DNA of 5,100 bases from Candidatus Moranbacteria bacterium RIFCSPHIGHO2_02_FULL_40_12b. GTDB lineage: Bacteria > Patescibacteriota > Minisyncoccia > Moranbacterales > 2-12-FULL-40-10. Positions 1 through 4,292 of the stretch are shown piece by piece. A program made the translations under genes and the position numbers. Location of the stretch: positions 18,927-24,026 of the forward strand of contig MFRX01000006.1 in the NCBI GenBank assembly GCA_001784725.1. The letters run 5' to 3'. Under the pieces are notes generated by a model, which worked only from the letters and a program-made list of their open reading frames with translations, had not been told where the DNA came from and did not search any database. Every line of letters starts with the position of its first letter. Within the stretch, counting starts at the first letter, position 1.

Positions 1-62
1 TTTTTTAATAACTTTTTTCTTGCTTTTTTTACTACCTCCAAATTTTTAAATTCCTTTCCCAT
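1..62 (-). CDS. N-terminus of an ORF inside the 16S insertion, possible four-helix-bundle (23S intervening-sequence type) protein
   Basis: Only the first 20 codons are in the window. The ATG at 62-60 is preceded by a purine-rich GAGGGAG seven or so bases upstream, which can serve as a ribosome binding site. The translated start is MGKEFKNLEVVKKARKKLL. Proteins of the 23S rRNA intervening-sequence family (S23/four-helix bundle) commonly begin with a phrase like FKDLEVWKKARELV, and the match in spacing and chemistry is good, although the usual Trp is Val here. The same frame is open upstream to a TAA in the rRNA sequence (about base 144) and reads TEKWLEILGKFNNKREIS before the Met, so a start at an alternative codon is possible. 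A LAGLIDADG endonuclease, the other usual passenger of CPR rRNA insertions, cannot be excluded because its diagnostic motif would be outside the window. Confidence 0.45.
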   Translation of the reverse strand, partial: MGKEFKNLEVVKKARKKLLK

Positions 63-115
63 GCTAATCTCCCTCTTGTTGTTAAATTTTCCCAAAATCT
101 CCAGCCATTTTTCTG
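1..115 (-). other. Insertion in 16S variable helix 17 (V3)
   Basis: After GGGTTGTAAACCGCTTTTCT the sequence should pass through a short helix 17 and return to the conserved GGCTAACTCC-like block. Instead, after a small TTTTCT/AGAAAA inverted repeat (about 109-123), the sequence becomes A-rich and coding-like and runs off the window edge. The insertion is therefore at least about 110 nt, its right boundary is uncertain by some ten bases, and it contains an ORF start. Whether it is a self-splicing intron, an excised intervening sequence or a retained expansion cannot be told from the visible part. Confidence 0.7.
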
Positions 116-122
116 TGAGAAA

Positions 123-161
<39 letters not shown>

Positions 162-341
162 GTCGCTCGTTCACCCTTTCGGGCATTGACGAATATTCTC
201 GACTGCAGCCTCCCGTAGGAGTTTGGGCAGTGTCTCAGTCCCAATGTTGGGGGCCACGCTCTCACGCCCCCTACCCGTCATCGCCTTGGTGAGCCATTAC
301 CTCACCAACTAGCTGATAGGACACAGGCCGCTCCCAGAGCG

Positions 342-481
342 CCAGCGCCATGCGCTGGAATTTTTAATTTTAAATTTTTAATTTTTAATCAATTTCCAAT
401 TAATAAATTTCTAAATTTAGAAATTTAGATTTGATTTAGAATTTAAAATTTAGACTTTAAAATTCCCAGTGCAAAGCACTG
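342..481 (-). repeat. Expanded 16S helix 10 (V2) with A/T palindromic insert
   Basis: Two compact stems, 342-358 (CCAGCGC-cat-GCGCTGG) and 467-481 (CAGTGC-aaa-GCACTG), flank bases 359-466, which are almost pure A and T. The centre, 405-426, is a perfect 22-nt palindrome built from AAATTTCTAAA and its complement. The left arm (359-400) and right arm (427-466) are imperfect inverted copies of each other, so the whole insert can fold as one long A-U hairpin extending helix 10. The core 16S resumes cleanly on both sides. Runs of the AATTTTTAATTTT kind resemble low-complexity intergenic repeats I associate with CPR genomes; that is recollection, not a search. Confidence 0.75.
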
Positions 482-577
482 ACTTTAATCCATAGATAGT
501 ATCGCGTATTATTCCGCCTTTCGACGGATTATCCGCGTCTCCAGGGCACGTTCCTATGCATTACTAACCCGTTTGCC

Positions 578-707
578 ATGGTCACATCGCGCTTCGCACG
601 ATGTGCCCAACTTACAACTTATGACTCACGACAAACAACAAATTTACGTTGTTAGTTGTCGGTTGTCAGTTGTTAGTCGAGTATCACACAAAGTGTGATG
701 CGACCAT
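578..707 (-). repeat. Expanded 16S helix 6 (V1) with repeat-like hairpin insert
   Basis: The helix 6 base is the pair ATGGTC (578-583) and GACCAT (702-707). Inside are a left stem (583-605, CACATCG with CGATGTG), a right stem (683-699, ATCACAC-aaa-GTGTGAT) and a central insert (about 610-678). The insert folds on itself: 629-633 with 657-661 (CGACA/TGTCG), 634-639 with 648-653 (AACAAC/GTTGTT) and an outer imperfect stem of 611-625 with 665-676. It is made of CAAC/GTTG tandem units, which look like a small mobile or amplified repeat rather than ordinary rRNA. The three-branched arrangement keeps helix 6 closed, so the ribosome could tolerate it. Confidence 0.75.
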
Positions 708-726
708 ACGACTTGCATGCCTTATC

Positions 727-766
<40 letters not shown>

Positions 767-811
767 AATAAATGTCAAAATTTTTCAAAGAAAAATTTTG
801 CCACATTTATT
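767..811 (-). other. Hairpin at the 16S 5' end, possible processing stem
   Basis: AATAAATGT (767-775) pairs perfectly with ACATTTATT (803-811), and inside it CAAAATTTTTC pairs with the matching GAAAAATTTTG arm (776-800) around a short loop. Only two bases (801-802) bulge. It ends exactly where mature 16S should begin, so it may position or protect the 5' processing site. The classical processing stem joins the 5' leader to sequence beyond the 16S 3' end, which is outside the window, so this local stem may compete with it. Confidence 0.5.
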
Positions 812-1118
812 AGACCCCGTGGTCCCGCGAAGCGGGATTTTACGGGATTAATAAAATATTTAAAGAATAAAATTCTTTATGTTTGAATATCCCTCGATCC
901 CGCAAAGCGGGACTCGGGACGCGTTATTTACTTTCGTAAATAACGCGGACTCTCTTTGTTCAGTAATAAATTACTGAACACTTAAGGACTAATCGCAAAA
1001 AACTGCGATTTTGTCTAAATCTCTGATTTAGCCACAAAATCGCATCCCGAGCTTGTCGAGGGATCTTATAGTTTAAACCAAAAAATTTAAACACGCTAGG
1101 TATTAAATTTTCAAAATA
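771..1118 (-). promoter_or_regulatory. Hairpin-rich rRNA leader
   Basis: About 350 bases upstream of 16S without a gene. Perfect or near-perfect inverted repeats, left to right: 823-837 (TCCCGC-gaa-GCGGGA), 862-878, 898-912 (TCCCGC-aaa-GCGGGA), 920-947 (12-bp stem; on the transcribed strand the loop is GAAA, a GNRA tetraloop), 957-980 (11-bp stem, two-base loop), 991-1010, 1004-1044 (11 bp plus 7 bp) and 1071-1092. Stems 991-1010 and 1004-1044 share bases 1004-1010 and cannot form together. I see no convincing boxA. Short TCCCG/CGGGA hairpins look like dispersed genomic repeats. The alternation could influence rRNA transcription or folding, but that is inference. Confidence 0.6.
1086..1114 (-). 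promoter_or_regulatory. Candidate rRNA promoter
   Basis: On the minus strand TTGAAA (1114-1109, five of six matches to the -35 consensus) is followed after 17 bases by TTTAAA (1091-1086, four of six), with a TG just upstream of it as in extended -10 elements. It lies between the 60-residue ORF and 16S and points into the rRNA leader. The region is A/T-rich, where such matches arise by chance, and other -10-like strings are nearby (TATGAT near 1125), so the exact promoter is uncertain. Confidence 0.35.
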
Positions 1119-1140
1119 CTATCATAACTGCAAAGTAATG

Positions 1141-1167
1141 AGGAGAATTTTACTTTAAAATTCTCCT
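1141..1167 (-). terminator. Perfect hairpin spanning a stop codon
   Basis: AGGAGAATTTTA (1141-1152) and its exact complement (1156-1167) form a 12-bp stem with a three-base loop. It covers the last codons and TAA of the 60-residue ORF on the minus strand. There is no T-run directly after it, so it is a weak intrinsic terminator at best; it may stabilise the 3' end or separate this transcript from the rRNA unit. The AGGAG and CTCCT arms would also mask a ribosome-binding-like motif. Confidence 0.45.
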
Positions 1168-1332
1168 GACTGCTTTGGAGTCAATAGGGCTCGGTCCAAC
1201 TCCATTTGAGTTGAATCTTATTTTATTTCCTTTAGAATAGAGCGGGACTATGTATTTTTCCAGTATTTCCAATCCCTTTTCACCGCTGAATTCCGCTTTT
1301 TTTATCGGAAAAATTTCTCCCTTCTTTTTCAT
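1150..1332 (-). CDS. Unknown 60-residue protein
   Basis: I do not recognise this protein. The ATG at 1332 was chosen because AAAGGAG lies about ten bases upstream; the same frame extends to an ATG at 1401, but that extension runs through a palindromic, G+C-rich segment and looks non-coding. The product starts MKKKGEIFPIKKAEF, is basic, and has a plausible amphipathic middle (GLEILEKYIVPLY) and a C-terminus with VGPSPIDSKAVRRILK. There is no signal peptide or membrane segment, so it is probably cytoplasmic. The GPSPID phrase looks like a structured turn rather than random sequence. It sits alone between a structured region and the rRNA leader. Its stop codon is inside a perfect hairpin. The good ribosome binding site is the main reason to call it. 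Confidence 0.5.
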   Translation of the reverse strand: MKKKGEIFPIKKAEFSGEKGLEILEKYIVPLYSKGNKIRFNSNGVGPSPIDSKAVRRILK

Positions 1333-1369
1333 TTCTTTTTTTCTCCTTTCTTTAAACTTCTTTGAAGTT

Positions 1370-1640
1370 ATAAACGGCGGCCGGCGATTGAGAAGCCACA
1401 AACGAAAAATTTAGAAAACGTTTGCATTTTTAACCGGCCACCTTTTTCGTGATCTTCGGCGACTGGCAGAACGGAAGTCGCGATTGCTGGGCCTAATGCA
1501 CAGTCGCAATTGTAGCCAGCCGCCGAAGGTTTATTTTAAAATTTCTGGGACAACCAAGGAATGGTCGAAGATCATTCGCGTGGATCCTAAGCTCGAAGAA
1601 CGTCTCGAACACGATTCCGGCCGTCCCATTGGTAAACTTA
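1370..1640. other. G+C-rich structured region of unknown function
   Basis: No gene I can name. Two large inverted repeats sit side by side. In 1376-1442, GGCGGCCGG pairs with CCGGCCACC, enclosing CAAACG/CGTTTG at 1399-1424. In 1454-1528, CTTCGGCG and CTGGC pair with GCCAG and CGCCGAAG. The single imperfect position in each outer stem is an A-C mismatch on the plus strand but a G-U pair on the minus strand, which mildly favours a minus-strand RNA. An inner stem (1480-1487 with 1506-1513) shows the opposite bias. Bases 1441-1630 are about 50% G+C against roughly 35-40% nearby. On the plus strand a frame stays open from 1415 to 1797 and reads like protein in part (KIIRVDPKLEERLEHDSGRPIGKLIKEQ), but it lacks a convincing start and ends in low-quality sequence. 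It may be a decayed gene, a foreign fragment or a structured leader of the 60-residue ORF. Confidence 0.4.
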
Positions 1641-1644
1641 TCAA

Positions 1645-1812
1645 AGAACAAAAAACACATCTTTATGTGGCGATTATTATTACACACAAAGATGTATTTT
1701 CTTTCTCACCCCGCTGTTCGCGAACGGCGGGGTCACCCGCACTTAAACTCTTTAATTTTATTTTGAGTCTAGTTTGCCAGTTTATTGTTAAATAATTAAT
1801 TCCTTAACCGTA
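1645..1812 (-). ncRNA. Candidate small RNA of about 165 nt
   Basis: A promoter (1846-1819) points leftward and a terminator-shaped hairpin with a T6 tract stands at 1695-1650, defining a transcript of about 165 nt with no credible ORF. In its middle is a nearly uninterrupted G+C-rich inverted repeat (1708-1733, ACCCCGC... with ...GCGGGGT; one pair is U-G on the plus strand and A-C on the minus). I do not recognise it as RNase P RNA, tmRNA, SRP RNA or 6S RNA. Transcription could also read through to the 60-residue ORF, making this an attenuated leader instead. This is a structural inference, without evidence of conservation. Confidence 0.35.
1650..1695 (-). terminator. Likely intrinsic terminator
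   Basis: On the minus strand ACATCTTT (1695-1688) and TGTG (1686-1683) pair with CACA (1669-1666) and AAAGATGT (1664-1657) around a 13-base loop with one internal mismatch, then comes G and a run of six T (1655-1650). The T-run on this side and its weaker counterpart on the other side favour termination of leftward transcription. Confidence 0.55.
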
Positions 1813-1818
1813 ATTGAT

Positions 1819-1846
1819 ATTTTAGCAGTTCTATAAATATTGTCAA
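1819..1846 (-). promoter_or_regulatory. Strong sigma70-type promoter
   Basis: On the minus strand a perfect -35 TTGACA (1846-1841) is followed after 16 bases by TAAAAT (1824-1819, five of six). It is the best promoter match seen in the window. Predicted start is near 1812, heading into the candidate small RNA. Its -35 touches the palindrome that ends at 1846. Confidence 0.6.
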
Positions 1847-1913
1847 CCCAGTAGTAGAATTTGGACAAAATTAGCATTTTTTGCGAAGCAAAGTCCAAAT
1901 TTCACTACCGGGT
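1846..1913. repeat. Long imperfect palindrome downstream of the GH1 gene
   Basis: Bases 1846-1866 and 1893-1913 are inverted copies that match at 18 of 21 positions, and a nested TTTGC-gaa-GCAAA stem lies at 1880-1892. It starts 15 bases after the glycosidase stop codon, where a transcription stop would be expected, but there is no clean T-run after the outer stem on the minus strand. The form, with near-identical long arms and a small GCGAAGC core, resembles a dispersed palindromic repeat or miniature element. It may serve as the 3' end of the GH1 mRNA. Confidence 0.5.
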
Positions 1914-1927
1914 CAAGCCCCGCTATT

Positions 1928-3184
1928 TTAATCAAATTCTAACTCATTACTCTTACAAATTTTAGCGTATTCTAACGCACTATGTCTAATTTTTCGTTCC
2001 ATCGTTTTATAATCTACTTCCACCAGCCCGAATCGCGGCCAAAAACCCTTGTCCCATTCAAAATTGTCCAGCAGCGACCAGTAAAAATATCCCTTGACGT
2101 CCGCGCCTTCGGAAATGGCTTTATGGATCCAGAACAGATGGTCTTTGATGAATCGCGCGCGCCGCGAATCGTCCGCGTCCGCCAAACCGTTTTCGGTTAC
2201 GTAAATCGGGAGATTATGTTCTTTTAATTTTCTAAGTATCCGATAAATCCCATGGGGATAAATTTCCCAGTTCATATCAGAAACCGGCTTGTCGTCAAGG
2301 CGGACTTTTTTGGGAAATTTGAAGCGGTTATGGAAATAATATTGGACCGTCAAAAAATCATTATATCCTTTAGTTAAATTAAGCATTCTTCTATTGGTAA
2401 AATACTTGGCGATAAACACAGATAATTTATCCAGCCAAGATTCTTTTCTGTAGGGTTCAAATGAATGCAATATATTGGCAAACCCGACTTTATATTTTTC
2501 CGAAACGGAATGGATTGATTTATACGCTTCAATATGCGCCTTAGCGAAAATTTTATAAGTTTTCCATGTGAGCCAAAAGCTTTTCTTTTGCGGAGGCCAT
2601 ATTCCCCGAGTATAAGAATTAGCAATAATTGAAGTCGGCTCATTTAAAGTAATCCAAAATTTCACCTCATCTTTAAAAACTTCGGCTATTTTTTTCGCGT
2701 AGCGGGAAAAATAAAAAGGAAATTTTTTTGATTCGCATCCGCCGATTTTTTCCAGCCACAAGGGATTAGTCCAATGCCAAAGTGTGACAAACGGCTCAAT
2801 ATTTCTTTGTTTTAACGCATTAACGACGCTGCGATAATGTTCAATTTCTTTTTCATCAAATTTTCCCTCGAACGGTTCAATCTGGCTCCATTCAATGGAA
2901 AACCGGTGGACGTTGTGTCCCAGATCTTTCACGATATCAAAGTCCTTTTCGTATAGATTATAATGATCGCAGGCGCGCCCGGAAATATAATTTTGCGGAT
3001 CAAGCATTTCGGGAAATTTTTCTTTTTGCCATTCCTGCCAATATGTCTTGGCTTTTTCCGCTAGTTTCTCTGCATTTTCTTTTTCCCATTCCGACCAGTT
3101 ATTTCTTGTCCCGCCTTCCACCTGATGCGCGCTCGTCGCCGCGCCCCAAAAAAAATTTTCAGGGAATTCTAATTTCTTTTCCAT
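1928..3184 (-). CDS. GH1 family beta-glycosidase
   Basis: A glycoside hydrolase family 1 enzyme, a retaining beta-glucosidase or beta-galactosidase with a TIM-barrel fold. Landmarks in order: FFWGAATSAHQVEGG (11-25) with glycone-binding Gln21; WHW at 136-138 with His137; TLNEP at 179-183 with acid/base Glu182; QYY at 281-283, with the catalytic Tyr expected at 283; YVTENG at 328-333 with nucleophile Glu331; and YWSLLDNFEW (368-377) with Trp369 and Glu376. All catalytic residues are present. At 418 residues it is somewhat shorter than the usual 440-480. Gln281 stands where most members have Asn. No signal peptide is visible, so it is probably cytoplasmic, acting on imported disaccharides; the exact sugar cannot be told. 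There is no ribosome binding site; an extended -10 directly precedes the ATG, implying a leaderless mRNA. The Met start is supported by the family N-terminus. Confidence 0.96.
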   Translation of the reverse strand: MEKKLEFPENFFWGAATSAHQVEGGTRNNWSEWEKENAEKLAEKAKTYWQEWQKEKFPEMLDPQNYISGRACDHYNLYEKDFDIVKDLGHNVHRFSIEWSQIEPFEGKFDEKEIEHYRSVVNALKQRNIEPFVTLWHWTNPLWLEKIGGCESKKFPFYFSRYAKKIAEVFKDEVKFWITLNEPTSIIANSYTRGIWPPQKKSFWLTWKTYKIFAKAHIEAYKSIHSVSEKYKVGFANILHSFEPYRKESWLDKLSVFIAKYFTNRRMLNLTKGYNDFLTVQYYFHNRFKFPKKVRLDDKPVSDMNWEIYPHGIYRILRKLKEHNLPIYVTENGLADADDSRRARFIKDHLFWIHKAISEGADVKGYFYWSLLDNFEWDKGFWPRFGLVEVDYKTMERKIRHSALEYAKICKSNELEFD

Positions 3185-3187
3185 AAA

Positions 3188-3199
3188 ATTATAATACCA
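3188..3199 (-). promoter_or_regulatory. Extended -10 promoter of the GH1 gene, leaderless
   Basis: On the minus strand TGG (3199-3197) and TATTAT (3196-3191) form an extended -10; the overlapping TATAAT at 3193-3188 is a perfect hexamer but too close to the ATG. From TATTAT, six bases (AATTTT) lead to the ATG at 3184, so transcription would start at or next to the A of the start codon. No good -35 is seen, as is acceptable for extended -10 promoters. Confidence 0.5.
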
Positions 3200-3214
3200 T
3201 AATATAATGAATAA

Positions 3215-3236
3215 GGGCTACCTGGTTAAGCAGCCC
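3215..3236 (-). terminator. Hairpin upstream of GH1, possible weak terminator
   Basis: On the minus strand GGGCTGC (3236-3230) pairs with GTAGCCC (3221-3215), seven pairs including one G-U, around an eight-base loop. The following TTATTCATTATATT is T-rich but broken, so termination would be leaky. The hairpin coincides with the six-codon mini-ORF, so a translating ribosome would melt it; coupling of translation to readthrough is possible. Confidence 0.35.
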
Positions 3237-3238
3237 AT
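3218..3238 (-). CDS. Six-codon mini-ORF with strong ribosome binding site
   Basis: GAAGGAGA (3254-3247) sits nine bases before ATG GGC TGC TTA ACC AGG TAG, encoding MGCLTR. This is the best-spaced ribosome binding site near the glycosidase, yet it leads into only six codons. The mini-ORF is in the same frame as the GH1 gene, 18 codons before its ATG, separated by one TAG. It may be a leader peptide, a minigene, or the remnant of a longer N-terminus lost to a stop mutation. The residues between (PLFIILWYYNF) are hydrophobic and not part of a normal GH1 start. Confidence 0.3.
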   Translation of the reverse strand: MGCLTR

Positions 3239-3267
3239 ATTTTATATCTCCTTCTTTTTTTATTTCC

Positions 3268-3420
3268 CTATCTTATAAACAAGAACTTCCCGCTTCCGTG
3301 CCGCACAAAAGCCATTCCGAGCACGGCTAAAGAATAATTAGCGCGTGAAATTATTCTTCTTTGAAATTTTCTGTCTTTTTTGCTTTCTTGAAACTTTTTG
3401 AATCCCCTTTTCTTTTTCAT
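3268..3420 (-). CDS. Unknown basic 50-residue protein
   Basis: Not recognised. A perfect AGGAGG (3430-3425) lies four bases before the ATG at 3420, and the ORF begins 12 bases after the stop of the DUF1003 gene, so the two are probably co-transcribed. The product starts MKKKRGFKKFQESKKDRKFQRR, strongly basic and nucleic-acid-binding in character, and ends with a more hydrophobic half (SLAVLGMAFVRHGSGKFLFIR). It resembles a very small ribosomal or RNA-binding protein in composition only; it does not match L34 or L36 as I remember them. The coding region contains a 9-bp inverted repeat (3331-3339 with 3349-3357) and a CCGTGC/GCACGG pair, so part of it may double as RNA structure. It is in frame with the upstream gene across its TGA. 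Confidence 0.5.
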   Translation of the reverse strand: MKKKRGFKKFQESKKDRKFQRRIISRANYSLAVLGMAFVRHGSGKFLFIR

Positions 3421-3432
3421 TTTTCCTCCTTT

Positions 3433-3822
3433 TCACTTTTTTTCCAATATCTCCAAAATCTTTTTTATTTTATCGTGCTCTATGCGGTTAAGCTGGGTTT
3501 TTATTTCCTCAATTTCCTTTTCCGATTTGCGGTCGGTGGCTAAATCTATTTCGAATTTTTTCCGATCCCGTTCTTCCGACCGGTTCTGGCTCATCAAAAT
3601 TATCGGCGCGGTATAAACCGCCACGAAAGCCACAACGAGATTGAGAAAAATGAAGGGATACGGATCCCAATGCTCGATAATTGAAACAACATTCAAAATC
3701 ATCCAGATAATAAGAACAACCGACTGGACGATTATGTATTTCCAGCTGCCCACCCAGGACGCCACTTTGTCCGCCGCCTTTTGTCCAAACGTTGATTTGT
3801 GTTTTTCACGCGAATGCTCCAT
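3433..3822 (-). CDS. DUF1003 domain membrane protein
   Basis: A two-helix inner-membrane protein of the DUF1003 family, whose function is unknown. Using the ATG at 3822 it has 129 residues: TFGQKAADKVASWVGSW (11-27), first membrane helix (about 30-49), the family signature DPYPFIFLNLVVAFVAVYTAP (53-73, second helix about 56-77), MSQNRSEERDR (77-87) and a charged C-terminal tail (88-129) with heptad character (EIEEIKTQLNRIE), probably a short coiled coil in the cytoplasm. The frame extends to an ATG at 3897, giving 154 residues, but the extra 25 are not family-like and that ATG lies three bases from the upstream hairpin. AAGG just before 3822 supports the shorter form. The length is within the lower normal range. 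The 50-residue ORF follows closely. Confidence 0.9.
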   Translation of the reverse strand: MEHSREKHKSTFGQKAADKVASWVGSWKYIIVQSVVLIIWMILNVVSIIEHWDPYPFIFLNLVVAFVAVYTAPIILMSQNRSEERDRKKFEIDLATDRKSEKEIEEIKTQLNRIEHDKIKKILEILEKK

Positions 3823-3899
3823 ACGCCTTAATGATACATCATTTTCTCTATTTTTGAAACAGAGGAGTAATTCAATTTGTAAACACTCATCAGCCAAAC

Positions 3900-3928
3900 T
3901 TAAAAGCAGCGTTTAAAGCTGCTTTTAA
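3900..3928. terminator. Hairpin terminator between membrane-protein genes
   Basis: TTAAAAGCAGC (3900-3910) and GCTGCTTTTAA (3918-3928) form a perfect 11-bp stem with a seven-base loop. On the minus strand it follows the stop of the 97-residue gene by about 16 bases, and the T-rich arm gives it terminator character. It separates that gene from DUF1003. Confidence 0.6.
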
Positions 3929-3943
3929 AAAGCTTATTTATTC

Positions 3944-4237
3944 CTAGAGGCCCAAGTTCTGGTCGGATAATTTATCATTCCCGAAGTCCTCGTCGTTTAT
4001 GGAATTCAAATCGTCTTCGATGGCTTTCATGTCACTGTCAGTTTCCGTGTTTTGAGCTGTTTTTTGAGCATTATCCCCTGTTTTGGGTTGCGCCTTACTG
4101 ACGGGTTTCGCGGTCTGGACCGCTGGAGGCGAACTGACAGAGGAATTTTTATTCGCGATTTTGACGGCGAAAAATGCGGCTGTAACCATGAGTATTATTA
4201 CGACGACTGCTATTGTGATTACTTTTTTATTTTCCAT
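3944..4237 (-). CDS. Small single-pass membrane protein with disordered acidic tail
   Basis: 97 residues. MENKK is followed by an uncleaved-looking hydrophobic helix (about 6-26), which anchors the protein with the rest outside the cell. Residues 28-66 are rich in Ser, Pro, Ala, Gln and Thr, as in a flexible linker, and the C-terminus (67-97) is acidic with the phrase MKAIEDDLNSINDEDF. There are no cysteines and no enzymatic motif. I recall similar anchored proteins with a DLNSI-like acidic end from CPR genomes, without known function. The ribosome binding site is weak (AAGAA), as is common in A/T-rich CPR genes. It follows the coiled-coil protein by 55 bases, a gap that also holds a TATAAA string, so either shared or own transcription is possible. 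A hairpin terminates it at 3928-3900. Confidence 0.8.
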   Translation of the reverse strand: MENKKVITIAVVVIILMVTAAFFAVKIANKNSSVSSPPAVQTAKPVSKAQPKTGDNAQKTAQNTETDSDMKAIEDDLNSINDEDFGNDKLSDQNLGL

Positions 4238-4292
4238 TTTTTTATTCTTAAAATATTATTTTATAATTAGTTATTGCCTGCGGTTTTAATAT

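Noticed and set aside
1493..1687. Minus-strand ORF of 64 codons in the G+C-rich region
   Set aside because: It has no ribosome binding site, its third positions are unusually G+C-rich for this genome, and it overlaps the inverted repeat and terminator.
1415..1797. Plus-strand open frame as a genuine gene
   Set aside because: Part of it looks like protein, but there is no ribosome binding site or good start, the end runs through terminator-like hairpins, and no family was recognised; kept only as a property of the region.
771..1927. tRNA, RNase P RNA, tmRNA or SRP RNA between 16S and GH1
   Set aside because: I looked for the T-loop GTTCGANTC, the RNase P GAGGAAAGTCC block and the SRP GGAAGGAAGCAGCC-like block on both strands and found none.
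3268..3435. UGA recoded to glycine, as in Gracilibacteria and Absconditabacteria
   Set aside because: The in-frame continuation past the DUF1003 TGA suggested it, but the 418-codon GH1 gene and the 252-codon protein use no internal UGA, which would be expected to be frequent under that code.
4052..4289. Plus-strand ORFs over the 97-residue gene
   Set aside because: They are antisense shadows; the minus frame has the membrane helix, linker and proper terminator.
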